Shown piece by piece: positions 17,004 through 25,318 of a DNA stretch of 33,124 nt. Positions within the stretch are counted from its first letter, which is position 1, and each line of letters opens with the position of its first letter. The notes beneath the pieces are model-generated. The model was not told where the DNA came from. It made no database searches and saw only the letters and a program-made list of their open reading frames with translations. The position numbers and the translations under genes are program-made. This DNA is from an uncultured Schlesneria sp. (GTDB lineage Bacteria; Planctomycetota; Planctomycetia; Planctomycetales; Planctomycetaceae): the NCBI GenBank assembly GCA_903858935.1, contig CAIOKO010000074.1, forward strand, positions 1 through 33,124, given 5' to 3'.

Positions 17004-18254
17004 TTATTTGCTGCCGATGCAATAAAGATGCGCGTCGCTTCTCAGCAGGATATGACCGTCGACGAAGACTGGGGTTGCCACGGTCTGATCACCATCGAGT
17101 TCGTTTTCGGATAAGATTTTGAACTCGTCTCCCTGAGCCAGTACGAACGTCTTGCCATCTTCGCGTGTAATGTAAATCTTTCCGTCGGCCAGTATCGGTG
17201 ATGAACTGAATGCGAGACGATGTTTTTCGGTTTGCCCTGACCACAGGACCTTGCCAGAATCAATCGCCACGCACGTCAGGATCCCTTTGTCACTGAGAAT
17301 ATAGGCTTTTCCGTTGGCGACGGCCGGTGTGGGAACATCTGGTCCATCCCCTTGTTTCTGCCAGACCACGTGACTTGATGTGACGTCACCGTGGCCACCA
17401 AGCTTGATGCCCGTCACCGAACCGCCACGCGCATAAGGTGCGACAACGATTCCATCGGAGACTGCGGCCGAGGCGATGGATCGAAAGAATCCGTTTTGCG
17501 ATGGATTCAATCCACCTACTCGCCAAAGTTCTGCACCTGTATCTGTACGATGCGCCGTCACATGATCGGCTCCCAGAATGACCAGAATCTCCTGGCCTCT
17601 GTCAGTCAGGACGACGGGGGTCGAATAGCTTTGGGCAGCTTCTTTCGGCGCGTCGAGATTTCGATCGACCTTCCAGGCAACGATGCCGGAGGCTTTGTTC
17701 AACGCGACGACGTAGGACCCGCCAGTTTGCATGACAGCCACAACGCAATAATCTTTGGTCAAAACGGGCGACGTTCCGAGGTCCCACCACAAGGTGTCCT
17801 CGCCGAATTTTTCTTGCAGATTGATCGTCCAGAGCTCTTTGCCACTGAGATCAACTGCGACCAGGTCACCACTCTTGAAGTAGGCAAAGACCGTTTTTCC
17901 GTCTGTCACGCAAGATGAATTGCAGCTGGAGGCCTTTTTATGTTTGCCCGGTCGCTCCTTGCCGATCTCTTGCCGCCAAAGCTCTTTACCTTGAAGGTTA
18001 TACGCCAAAAGACCGTTTTTGCCGTCGATGCCACAGGTCAGGAAGATCTTGTCACCCCAGACAATCGGCGTCGATGAGCCACGTCCAGGAAGCTCCACTT
18101 TCCAGGCGATATTTTTACTGTCGCTCCACTCAGTCGGGTACCCCGACCCGTCAGCGACACCGTTGCCATTCGGACCCCGCCAACTAGCCCAGTTACCCGC
18201 CCAAAGAGGAGATGCCATCACCAGGGTGACACACAAAGCGGCAATCAATCGCAT
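17004..18254 (-). CDS. Secreted PQQ-like beta-propeller protein (BamB-like fold)
   Basis: A 416-residue protein with a clear signal peptide (MRLIAALCVTLVMASPLWAG) and then WASWRGPNGNGVADG, the usual opening of planctomycete PQQ-like WD40 proteins. Repeated blades carry the 'GKELW' pattern (LQGKELWRQEIG, LSGKELWTINLQ, TGAELWRVGG, SGKVLWSGQ), the tryptophan-docking mark of PQQ/BamB propellers. No PQQ-binding catalytic residues or dehydrogenase domain are visible, so it is probably a structural or binding propeller acting outside the cytoplasm. AAGGA lies nine bases before ATG 18254. It follows coaD by 51 bases on the same strand. Function beyond the fold is unknown. Confidence 0.87.
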   Translation of the reverse strand: MRLIAALCVTLVMASPLWAGNWASWRGPNGNGVADGSGYPTEWSDSKNIAWKVELPGRGSSTPIVWGDKIFLTCGIDGKNGLLAYNLQGKELWRQEIGKERPGKHKKASSCNSSCVTDGKTVFAYFKSGDLVAVDLSGKELWTINLQEKFGEDTLWWDLGTSPVLTKDYCVVAVMQTGGSYVVALNKASGIVAWKVDRNLDAPKEAAQSYSTPVVLTDRGQEILVILGADHVTAHRTDTGAELWRVGGLNPSQNGFFRSIASAAVSDGIVVAPYARGGSVTGIKLGGHGDVTSSHVVWQKQGDGPDVPTPAVANGKAYILSDKGILTCVAIDSGKVLWSGQTEKHRLAFSSSPILADGKIYITREDGKTFVLAQGDEFKILSENELDGDQTVATPVFVDGHILLRSDAHLYCIGSK

Positions 18255-18305
18255 CGAAGCTATCCTTCAATAGACTCTGGTATTGGTTGTTGAACAGGGC
18301 GACCG

Positions 18306-18857
18306 TCAAACGGCCGCCGAGCCGGTGCGTTTATATTTTCGTAGTAACGGTTCAATCACTTCGGGAGGGACGAATTCGTTCAACTTTCCCTTGGCCGTTC
18401 CGGCTGCCAGTTGAGCGATCTGCTTGATCAGTGTACTGGAAACATGAGTAAATCGCTCACTGGCCATAAGAAACAGGGTATCGATTTCAGGATCGAGAGC
18501 ACGATTGGCCAACGTCATTGTAAACTCAGTCTCGATATCGGAAAGCGTGCGAACGCCTCGCAGCAAGACCCGAGCGTTGCACTGACGGACGAACTCGACG
18601 GTCAGTCCCTCAAAGCACTTGATTTCGACATTCTTCAGCGGTGAGAGGACAGCCTTAGCGAGCGACAATCGTTCGTCCGGCGTGAACAGTGGATGTTTAT
18701 CGGGATTGATACCGATCCCGACCGTAATCCGGTCGAAGACAGCGGCACCGCGTCGAATGATATCGACATGCCCCAGGGTCAGCGGGTCGAAGCTGCCCAC
18801 ATAGACAGCATGATGAGAGCTTAACGGGGTCGCCACGGCGAAATCTCCGGCAGACAT
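18306..18857 (-). CDS. coaD: Phosphopantetheine adenylyltransferase
   Basis: CoaD transfers AMP from ATP to 4'-phosphopantetheine, the fourth step of coenzyme A synthesis. The nucleotidyltransferase motif GSFDPLTLGH (21-30, TxGH type) is intact. The RGVRTLSDIETEFTMTLANRAL block and the late SSTLIKQIA motif (family ISSTxVR, here with Lys for Arg) are where expected. The protein is 183 residues, about 15-20 longer than usual because of an N-terminal extension before HAVYVGSFDP. ATG 18857 has no clear ribosome site. A GTG at 18836 has GGAG eight bases upstream and would give 176 residues, so the true start may be there. Confidence 0.95.
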   Translation of the reverse strand: MSAGDFAVATPLSSHHAVYVGSFDPLTLGHVDIIRRGAAVFDRITVGIGINPDKHPLFTPDERLSLAKAVLSPLKNVEIKCFEGLTVEFVRQCNARVLLRGVRTLSDIETEFTMTLANRALDPEIDTLFLMASERFTHVSSTLIKQIAQLAAGTAKGKLNEFVPPEVIEPLLRKYKRTGSAAV

Positions 18858-18911
18858 TTTGCGAAAATTACTCGGTTCATGCAGGGTTGGCCCCGACTAA
18901 TCGTTCAGGTT

Positions 18912-18962
18912 GATGTGACTGACGGGACATATCGGACTGATATGACTTATAGGACTTCTGAC
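18912..18962. repeat. Short decayed tandem-like repeat between coaD and the MATE gene
   Basis: A run of loosely repeated units of the kind GGACATAT / CGGACTGATATGACTTATAGGACTT. It looks like a degraded short-period repeat (about 9-11 bases per unit). There is no gene in this 142-base gap. Confidence 0.35.
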
Positions 18963-19000
18963 GCTGATTCGCAAAGTCAAATATGATCGAACGTGGGGTT

Positions 19001-20425
19001 CTAATTCAGGGACGCGACCGTCGCAGCGTTCTTATCGACCGGTTCCCCATTATCGACCTCAGGAACAGGTTCAATGATCGACATTGTCATCCAACGTCCG
19101 CTCAGAAATCGTCCCAAAAAGATAAACCCGAGTGCGATGACATAAATGGAGCACCATGTCCAGCTCCAGAATAAACTGGGGCCATAAAAACGCCATGTCA
19201 AATAGGTCGGTACGACAAGTAGACCCCAGGCGCAAGCACATGTCACAAGCATTGAGAACACGGTATCGCCTGCCGCGCGTATTGCCGATCCGAAGATAAT
19301 GGCCATCGCGTCGAAAAACGAATAGAGTGCGACGAATCTTAGCAGGATAACAACAACGTCCTTCGTCGACTGAAAATCGTCTCCGTCCGCGTACATCGCG
19401 TAGGGTACCAACAGGATCTGCGGTAAAAAAACGTAGAATGCGCCGCAGATCAGCATGATGCCGCCACCAAACACGAAACCCTTCCACGTTGACGTTGCAG
19501 CAAGTTCTGGCCGCCCTTCACCGATGCGCTGGCCAACCAACGTTGAGACGGCGATTCCCACACCAATCACGGGCGTGAACGCGAGTGTATTTAAATTAAA
19601 GGCGATATTTGTCGCGGCCAGTTCGTTAGGGCCGATCCAGCCAATAATCATGATGAACGCCGTGAATCCGGCCACATCCAGAAACATCTGCATGCCGCTC
19701 GGGCCGCCGAACCGCAACAGATCTCGCATCAAGTGCCAGTCGAAGCGGAAGTGGCGGCTGAAGTAATAGGGACCGCGAATCGAATAACGATATAAAAGGA
19801 TGATATAGCAAATCGTCGCGTAAAGATTTGCGAGATTGGTGGCAATCGCAGCGCCGGGGATTCCCATTTCAGGAAACGGCCCTCTGCCAAAAATCATCGC
19901 CCAGTCGAGTCCAGCGTTCACCAGCACTGACGATGCGTTTACGGCCAGGACGACGAGGGTCTGACCTCGCCCGCTGAAAAAGCATGAGAGCGCCGCTGGT
20001 ATCATGACGGTCAACCCTCCCAGGCTGAGCCAACGGAAATAGGAGGCTTCCAGCGGGCGAACATCGGGAGAATGACCGACGAATTGGAAAAAATCCTCCG
20101 CCCAGATGGCGGGTAACATTAAGAGAAGTCCGCAGAGAATGGCGAAGTAGACCCCTTGCCAAACCGAAGCCGAAACTCGATCAGGCCGTTTCGCTCCTTC
20201 ATACTGAGCCACGAATGCGTTGAGATACGAAACAATTCCGAAGGGAAGGCTGAGGCACGACCAGAACAAAAGTCCGGCCGGAAGTGCAGCCGCCACAGCT
20301 TCCTTCGAATACCAGGTCAAATAGACACGATCGACGACGTGCATCATCGATTGAGTACTGGCACTGAGCACCATCGGCAGCGCGACTGCGATTAGCTCGC
20401 GGTAGCTACCGGCTGGCCAGCGCAT
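19001..20425 (-). CDS. MATE-family efflux transporter
   Basis: A 474-residue multidrug and toxic compound extrusion type transporter with twelve predicted helices. The N-terminal segment ELIAVALPMVLSASTQSMMHVVDRVYL, the pseudo-repeat halves and the central VGVGIAVSTLVGQRIGEGRPE block are typical of the NorM/DinF superfamily. MATE proteins exchange Na+ or H+ for cationic drugs, or flip lipid-linked substrates; the sequence does not tell which. I chose ATG 20425 because GAGGAAG stands just before it. A TTG at 20461 would add 12 polar residues and has no good ribosome site. The gene is divergent from the ceramidase-like gene, with repeat element A in the space between. Confidence 0.9.
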   Translation of the reverse strand: MRWPAGSYRELIAVALPMVLSASTQSMMHVVDRVYLTWYSKEAVAAALPAGLLFWSCLSLPFGIVSYLNAFVAQYEGAKRPDRVSASVWQGVYFAILCGLLLMLPAIWAEDFFQFVGHSPDVRPLEASYFRWLSLGGLTVMIPAALSCFFSGRGQTLVVLAVNASSVLVNAGLDWAMIFGRGPFPEMGIPGAAIATNLANLYATICYIILLYRYSIRGPYYFSRHFRFDWHLMRDLLRFGGPSGMQMFLDVAGFTAFIMIIGWIGPNELAATNIAFNLNTLAFTPVIGVGIAVSTLVGQRIGEGRPELAATSTWKGFVFGGGIMLICGAFYVFLPQILLVPYAMYADGDDFQSTKDVVVILLRFVALYSFFDAMAIIFGSAIRAAGDTVFSMLVTCACAWGLLVVPTYLTWRFYGPSLFWSWTWCSIYVIALGFIFLGRFLSGRWMTMSIIEPVPEVDNGEPVDKNAATVASLN

Positions 20426-20585
20426 GACTTCCTCATCAATCGATGTCAGTTCTTCAGACAACGGAATAACCTACGGACGGCTGCGGGATAAAAACAGGAG
20501 AGCGGGAGTATCTCTTCCCCTGCAGACAAGGGCAAGTCGTGCCTGATTAACCGTGCGCCTGAGTAAACCTCGAAACGAGAATTTT

Positions 20586-20686
20586 GTGCTAATGTTTTGG
20601 AGCCTTCGGAGAAGCAGTGACTTTTTTCGTCAGGTTTCTGTAGCCAGAAGAGCACTGCTTGACCGACGACGGTCAAGCAGTGGCAC
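20586..20686 (+). repeat. ~100-bp palindromic dispersed element, copy A
   Basis: This 101-base element aligns without gaps to the reverse complement of 23551-23651 with 78 identities, and its last 38 bases match the end of 29566-29663 at 35 positions. It starts GTGCTAATG and ends CAGTGGCAC, forming imperfect terminal inverted repeats. Inside is a perfect 12-bp palindrome CACTGCTTGACC/GGTCAAGCAGTG (20653-20664 with 20671-20682, 6-base loop). It lies in the divergent gap (20426-20820) between the MATE and ceramidase-like genes. Short ORFs crossing it are translations of the repeat. Confidence 0.88.
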
Positions 20687-20820
20687 ATTAATTAATAGGA
20701 TCGATGAACCAGGCATTACACCGGATAGTTGCCATACCGCCGTACTTCCGGCATGCTGTCACAGCGGCTGCGATTGGCCTCGACGGCAGCCCCGCTGGTT
20801 CCGGGTTTGAAAGGAATGAG

Positions 20821-22293
20821 ATGGAACTTCGGTTTGTGAAGACCGTGATCTGGTCCTGGGTTTGTCTGTCCGCAACAAATACGTTGCCTCAGGTATTCAG
20901 TGCCGAGGAATCTCCGTCATCGCTTCTGGCAGGTGCTCATGCTCAGGAGATAACTCCGCCAAAATTTCCAATCTCGGTGAATGGAAATATGGCAGATCAA
21001 CTGGCGACGTCGGCACATGATCCGCTGTTCGCTCGCTGCATCGTGTTGAAAGAAAAGAAATCGGCCATCCAGCCCGAAGCCGCGATCGCCATCGTCGTCT
21101 GCGACAGTTGCATGATCCCTCGAAACCTGTTGGACCGGGCCAAAGAGTTGGCCGCGAAGAAAACGGGAATTCCCACATCAAACATTCTCATTTCAGCAAC
21201 TCACGCCCATTCGTGTCCCACTTTGGCAGGCGTCTTTCAAAGCGAACCTGATGCGGACTATGTCGAGTTTCTGGTCGAACAAATTGCCATGGGAATCGAA
21301 CGAGCAAATACTCAATTGGAACCGGCTCGTATTGGCTGGGGATCAATCGACCAACCGAACCTGGTCTTCAATCGCCGCTGGCTGTTGAAAGAGGCAGAAA
21401 CGACAGACGATCCGTTTGGAGGCAAGGGGGACCGAGTTCAAACGAATCCCGGCTTTGGCAACTTGAAGGTGACTCAGTCTCAAAATGTCATCGACCCAGA
21501 ACTGAGTGTCTTATCAATACAATCGCGGAATGGGCGTCCGATCGCTCTGCTGGCCAATTACTCGTTGCATTACGTTGGAGGGGTCTCTGGCAATGTTGTT
21601 TCGGCCGATTATTTCGGTGAGTTCTCACAACGAGTTGCTCGCCAATTGAAGGCAACTGACGTTCAACCGCCGTTTGTGGGAATCATGTCAAACGGGACGA
21701 GTGGCGATATCAATAACGTCGATTTTCGTCAGAAATCCGTGCCGGCGAAAGAGCCATTCGAGCAGATCCAGCTTGTGGCCGAAACGCTGGCTGCAGACGC
21801 AGCGTCGGTTTTCAAAAGAATTGAATATCGTGACACCGTACCGGTACGAGCCCTTGAGGCCGAGATTGCTCTGGATGTCCGCAAGCCGGCTGCCGACGAA
21901 CGGGCTGCCGCTCAGGCAAAAATTGACGCCATTCCAGACCGTCCACTGAGAGGATTGCCCGCGATTTATGCTCGCGAGACCACGTTGCTTGCGGAATATC
22001 CAACCTCCGTCAAAGCCAGGATTCAGGTGATGCGAATCGGTTCGCTGGCAATTGTTAGTTCCCCTTGTGAGACGTTCGCCGAAACGGGTCTGGCGATCAA
22101 AAAAGGAAGTCCCTTCAAACAGACATTTACGATTGAGCTTGCGAATGGCTACAACGGATACTTGCCACCACCCGAACAACATCGGCTCGGCGGCTATGAA
22201 ACGTGGCGAGCGAGGTCGAGCTATCTTTCTGCCGATGCAGAACCAAAAGTGCGGGCAACGATGCTGCGACTCCTTTCGGAACTCAACAGATAA
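20821..22293 (+). CDS. Secreted neutral/alkaline ceramidase-like hydrolase
   Basis: A 490-residue exported protein: signal peptide (MELRFVKTVIWSWVCLSA..., cut near VFSA-EE) followed by a domain of the neutral/alkaline non-lysosomal ceramidase N-terminal family (PF04734 type). Family marks are a metal-site motif SATHAHSCPTLAG (about 123-135), a conserved NRRW, the stretch NYSLHYVGG, and MSNGTSGDINN near the middle. True ceramidases cleave N-acylsphingosines. Planctomycete homologues are common and mostly uncharacterised, so the substrate is open. The Ig-like C-terminal domain of classical ceramidases is not evident. ATG 20821 follows AAAGGAATGAG; the frame is open 39 codons further upstream, but that part is not signal-like. 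glgC follows after 12 bases. Confidence 0.87.
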   Translation: MELRFVKTVIWSWVCLSATNTLPQVFSAEESPSSLLAGAHAQEITPPKFPISVNGNMADQLATSAHDPLFARCIVLKEKKSAIQPEAAIAIVVCDSCMIPRNLLDRAKELAAKKTGIPTSNILISATHAHSCPTLAGVFQSEPDADYVEFLVEQIAMGIERANTQLEPARIGWGSIDQPNLVFNRRWLLKEAETTDDPFGGKGDRVQTNPGFGNLKVTQSQNVIDPELSVLSIQSRNGRPIALLANYSLHYVGGVSGNVVSADYFGEFSQRVARQLKATDVQPPFVGIMSNGTSGDINNVDFRQKSVPAKEPFEQIQLVAETLAADAASVFKRIEYRDTVPVRALEAEIALDVRKPAADERAAAQAKIDAIPDRPLRGLPAIYARETTLLAEYPTSVKARIQVMRIGSLAIVSSPCETFAETGLAIKKGSPFKQTFTIELANGYNGYLPPPEQHRLGGYETWRARSSYLSADAEPKVRATMLRLLSELNR

Positions 22294-22305
22294 TCGGGTG
22301 ACGTA

Positions 22306-23526
22306 ATGATGCAACGAGTACTGGCTCTGATCCTGGCAGGAGGCAAGGGGACACGGCTCGAACCGTTGACGCGAGACCGCGCGAAACCGGCGGTCCCGTT
22401 TGGCGGTGCTTATCGGATTATCGACTTCACGCTTTCCAATTGCATCAATAGTGGATTGCGTAAGATCCTGGTTCTGACGCAATTCAAATCTGCCAGTCTG
22501 GATCGTCACATGAATCTTGGCTGGCGATTTCTCTGCCGCGAATTGCATGAATACATCGATATTTTGCCCCCTCAACAAAGGATCGACGAAAACTGGTATC
22601 AGGGAACGGCCGATGCCGTTTATCAGAACATCTACTCGATCGAAAAGGCAGAATCAGATTACGTTGTCATTTTATCCGGTGATCACATTTATAAAATGGA
22701 TTACGCCGATCTGATCAGAGATCACATTGAATCCAAGGCGGTGCTGACGATCGGTTGCATCCCTTGCTCAATTAAAGAGGGACGTGAATTTGGCGTGATG
22801 GAAGTCGATTCGAATCGCAGGATCGTTGCGTTTGAAGAGAAGCCACAGAATCCCAAGCCGATCCCTGGTGACCCCGCACATTGCCTGGCCTCGATGGGGA
22901 TCTACGTTTTTAATACGAACTTTTTGTTTGAGCAGTTATGCCAGGACGCTACGAATGGGAAGAGTTCGCATGACTTTGGCAAGAACATTATCCCTTCGAT
23001 GATTCAGTCGAAGCTGGTCCGTGCCTTTCCCTTCCAGGACAAAAACACGGGTCGAAGTCTTTACTGGCGAGATGTGGGTACGCTCGACTCGTACTATGAA
23101 GCGAATATGGATCTCGTCGCCGTTGAACCGGAACTGAACCTTTACGATCGGTCGTGGCCGCTCAGGACTTACACTCCTCAAGAACCGCCGCCAAAGTTCG
23201 TGTTCGCACAAACTGCCGGAAGTAACCCTCGATTAGGTCACGCACTCGATAGCCTCGTCTGTTCGGGGTCGATCCTTTCCGGGGGCGAGGTCCGAAGATC
23301 CGTTCTTGGCTACAACGTCCGGGTGAACAGCTGGTCAACCGTTGAAGAATCAATCCTGTTTGACGGTGTGGAAATCGGTCGCAATTGCAAAATCCGTCGA
23401 GCGATCATCGACAAGCGAGTTCGTCTGCCCGAGGGAACCACCGTAGGTTATGACCTCGACCAAGACCGTGCGGCGGGACATACGGTCACCGACTCCGGGA
23501 TCGTTGTTATCGGAAAAGCGGGTTGA
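22306..23526 (+). CDS. glgC: Glucose-1-phosphate adenylyltransferase (ADP-glucose pyrophosphorylase)
   Basis: GlgC makes ADP-glucose for glycogen synthesis. The 406-residue protein has the nucleotidyltransferase start LALILAGGKGTRLEPLT (6-22) with RAKPAVPFGG, the YQGTADAVYQN motif, SGDHIYKMDY, the substrate loop EFGVMEVD, and a C-terminal left-handed beta-helix (SILSGGEVRRSVLG, NCKIRRAIIDKRV). These match bacterial GlgC throughout. It starts 12 bases after the hydrolase gene and may be cotranscribed with it, although no glycogen gene adjoins. The downstream side is convergent with the TIGR00300 gene, with repeat element C between. Confidence 0.96.
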   Translation: MMQRVLALILAGGKGTRLEPLTRDRAKPAVPFGGAYRIIDFTLSNCINSGLRKILVLTQFKSASLDRHMNLGWRFLCRELHEYIDILPPQQRIDENWYQGTADAVYQNIYSIEKAESDYVVILSGDHIYKMDYADLIRDHIESKAVLTIGCIPCSIKEGREFGVMEVDSNRRIVAFEEKPQNPKPIPGDPAHCLASMGIYVFNTNFLFEQLCQDATNGKSSHDFGKNIIPSMIQSKLVRAFPFQDKNTGRSLYWRDVGTLDSYYEANMDLVAVEPELNLYDRSWPLRTYTPQEPPPKFVFAQTAGSNPRLGHALDSLVCSGSILSGGEVRRSVLGYNVRVNSWSTVEESILFDGVEIGRNCKIRRAIIDKRVRLPEGTTVGYDLDQDRAAGHTVTDSGIVVIGKAG

Positions 23527-23550
23527 GGCCAATCACAGCGAAACGCTGTT

Positions 23551-23651
23551 GTGCCACGGCTTGACCGTCTTTGATCAAGAAGTGTTCCTCTGATTTCACA
23601 AACAGTACGGATGAAGTCACTGCTTCTCCGAGGACTCCATAACAGCGGCAC
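23551..23651 (-). repeat. ~100-bp palindromic dispersed element, copy C (inverted)
   Basis: The reverse complement of this 101-base stretch aligns without gaps to element A at 78 positions. Ends are GTGCC and GGCAC. The internal palindrome is degraded (CACGGCTTGACC at 23555-23566 against GATCAAGAAGTG at 23573-23584). It fills most of the convergent gap between glgC and the TIGR00300 gene, where it could also serve as a two-way transcript end. Confidence 0.88.
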
Positions 23652-23663
23652 AAAACCCCGATT

Positions 23664-24914
23664 TCAACTTCCGAACCCGCCTAACTCCTGCACGAGAACT
23701 CGCAAGAACGGTTCGACATCGGTGACCAGCCCAATCGTTTGAAATGTCCCTCGATCTGAGAGCTTCGTGACAGTGGCGGGATTGATATCGACGCAGACAG
23801 TTTTCACGCCGGCGGGCAACATATTTCCGACGGCAATGCTGTGTAAGGTGGTAGCAATCATCAGGCAGAATGTGACCCCCTGGACTAATTCGCGCATCCT
23901 CGTCTGTGCCACGAGTGAATCAGTAATGACGTCCGGCAGTGGCCCATCGTCGCGGATGCTTCCGGCCAGGACGTACGGAATGTTGTGCTGAATACATTCG
24001 AACATGATTCCGCTGGTTAGAAGTTTCTGTTCCACCGCCTGGCGGATTCCCCCCAATCTGCGAATGCGGTTGATCGATCGAAGATGATGTTCGTGCCCTT
24101 CTTCGGTGCTTCCTCCGCTTTGCATCGAGATACCGAGACTTGTTCCGTAAAACGATTGTTCAATGTCGTGCGTCGCCAGGGCGTTACCCGCAAAAAGCAC
24201 GTGAACATAACCCTTACGAATCAGCCAGCCGAGCAATTCACGGCTTCCCGTATGAACAACAGCAGGTCCGGCGACGACCAGGATTCGGCCGTTTCCTTCG
24301 GCAGCTCGGCGCATGCTCTCGGCAATCTCTCGAACGGTGAGGTTTTTCGGCTTTTCGCTGGAAACGGTGCTGTTCATGAATCCAAATGAATGGCCGTGAG
24401 CACGATCGCGACCGACGGGGAAGACGCGAGTCCCCAGTCGACCGACCACGATTTGATCACCCAGCTTGACGTCAGCCATCGCGACGCACCATGCCCGACC
24501 TGAAACTCGATCAAACGCGATGCCACAGTCCATCTCCTGTCGTTCAACAGGAATCCAGTGGCCGCCCCATCGAACTTCCGTCGGCTCATTCGTGGTTGCG
24601 TAGAACCCTTCGGGAAATGCTCCCGCAATGTCCGCAGGTTCCACACGAATGTCATGGTGCTGAACAGGGACCGCGCCATGCTGCCCAATCGTCGTGAGAA
24701 TCTGTTCGAGGCAATCTTTCGTCGGAGCTGAAACTGTTAAACGGATATAACTGGGGTCTCGACGATTGTGGCCGATCCTAATCTCGTGGCTGAGGTAGTC
24801 GCCGCCAAGTCCCGTGATCTCATCCAGCACTTTTGGCAGCAGCAGGCTGTCAATAATGTGCCCTGCCAATTCGACGTCCTCGGTAAAGCCTTGCGGGTGC
24901 GACGTGGCCATCAT
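23664..24914 (-). CDS. TIGR00300-family protein (ornithine cyclodeaminase type, LOR/SDH-like domain)
   Basis: The 416-residue protein belongs to the TIGR00300 / 'LOR/SDH bifunctional enzyme conserved domain' group. A methanogen member (MMP1218) has been reported as an ornithine cyclodeaminase, making proline from ornithine, and the same domain follows ArgZ/AgrE arginine dihydrolase in cyanobacteria; I give both from memory. Visible blocks are ELAGHIIDSLLLPKVLDEI near the start, the central ILVVAGPAVVHTGS, FAGNALATHDIEQSFYGTSLG, and the C-terminal KTVCVDINPATVTKL of the Rossmann part. Start ATG 24914 (or 24911) is preferred because AAAGGA is just upstream; the frame is open a further 63 codons to 25103 with no matching ribosome site. 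It is convergent with glgC. Confidence 0.85.
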   Translation of the reverse strand: MMATSHPQGFTEDVELAGHIIDSLLLPKVLDEITGLGGDYLSHEIRIGHNRRDPSYIRLTVSAPTKDCLEQILTTIGQHGAVPVQHHDIRVEPADIAGAFPEGFYATTNEPTEVRWGGHWIPVERQEMDCGIAFDRVSGRAWCVAMADVKLGDQIVVGRLGTRVFPVGRDRAHGHSFGFMNSTVSSEKPKNLTVREIAESMRRAAEGNGRILVVAGPAVVHTGSRELLGWLIRKGYVHVLFAGNALATHDIEQSFYGTSLGISMQSGGSTEEGHEHHLRSINRIRRLGGIRQAVEQKLLTSGIMFECIQHNIPYVLAGSIRDDGPLPDVITDSLVAQTRMRELVQGVTFCLMIATTLHSIAVGNMLPAGVKTVCVDINPATVTKLSDRGTFQTIGLVTDVEPFLRVLVQELGGFGS

Positions 24915-25318
24915 CAGTCCTTTGAGTTGGGGGGGATGAAAAAACAGTCGTCCATCAATTAATTGAATCATATCCGTGAGCTGACTGAAGAATAGGTACG
25001 GTTTGTAATTCGATTCGAAAGTGAAACGCTCCCCGCCAGGGGTAGTTAACGGACCTTTGCCCTGGCTTTTTCGTACGCCGATTTGTGACGATGGCGTGAT
25101 CATTCCCCGGCCCGCTGGTGCAAAGGCCCGCTAAACCACCTCAGCAGGGGAGGTAGCGTTTCGTTACGTTCTCAGGAACGTTCAGGAGCAGAACCAACAG
25201 CGAAGACGACATTCTGTCTTTATTTTGCAGTTCGGTGAATGTATGATTGAATCGACTAGCAACTACCAACACAATTCGCTGACACCTCTGATTTTTTCAG
25301 CCTTTTGAAGAAACCATC
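24915..25318. other. Divergent intergenic region upstream of the TIGR00300 and GspF-like genes
   Basis: About 400 bases without a confident gene. The minus-strand frame of the TIGR00300 gene stays open to 25103, so part may be coding if that longer start is used. I see no clear -35/-10 pair. Confidence 0.45.

Noticed and set aside
20446-20810. Small ORFs on both strands across repeat A (similar ones at repeats B and C)
   Set aside because: Their shared peptides come from the DNA repeat itself; they have no consistent start or ribosome site.
24915-25103. In-frame N-terminal extension of the TIGR00300 protein as the annotated start
   Set aside because: No ribosome site at 25103, while AAAGGA precedes ATG 24914, and the shorter form has the usual family length. 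Kept only as an alternative.
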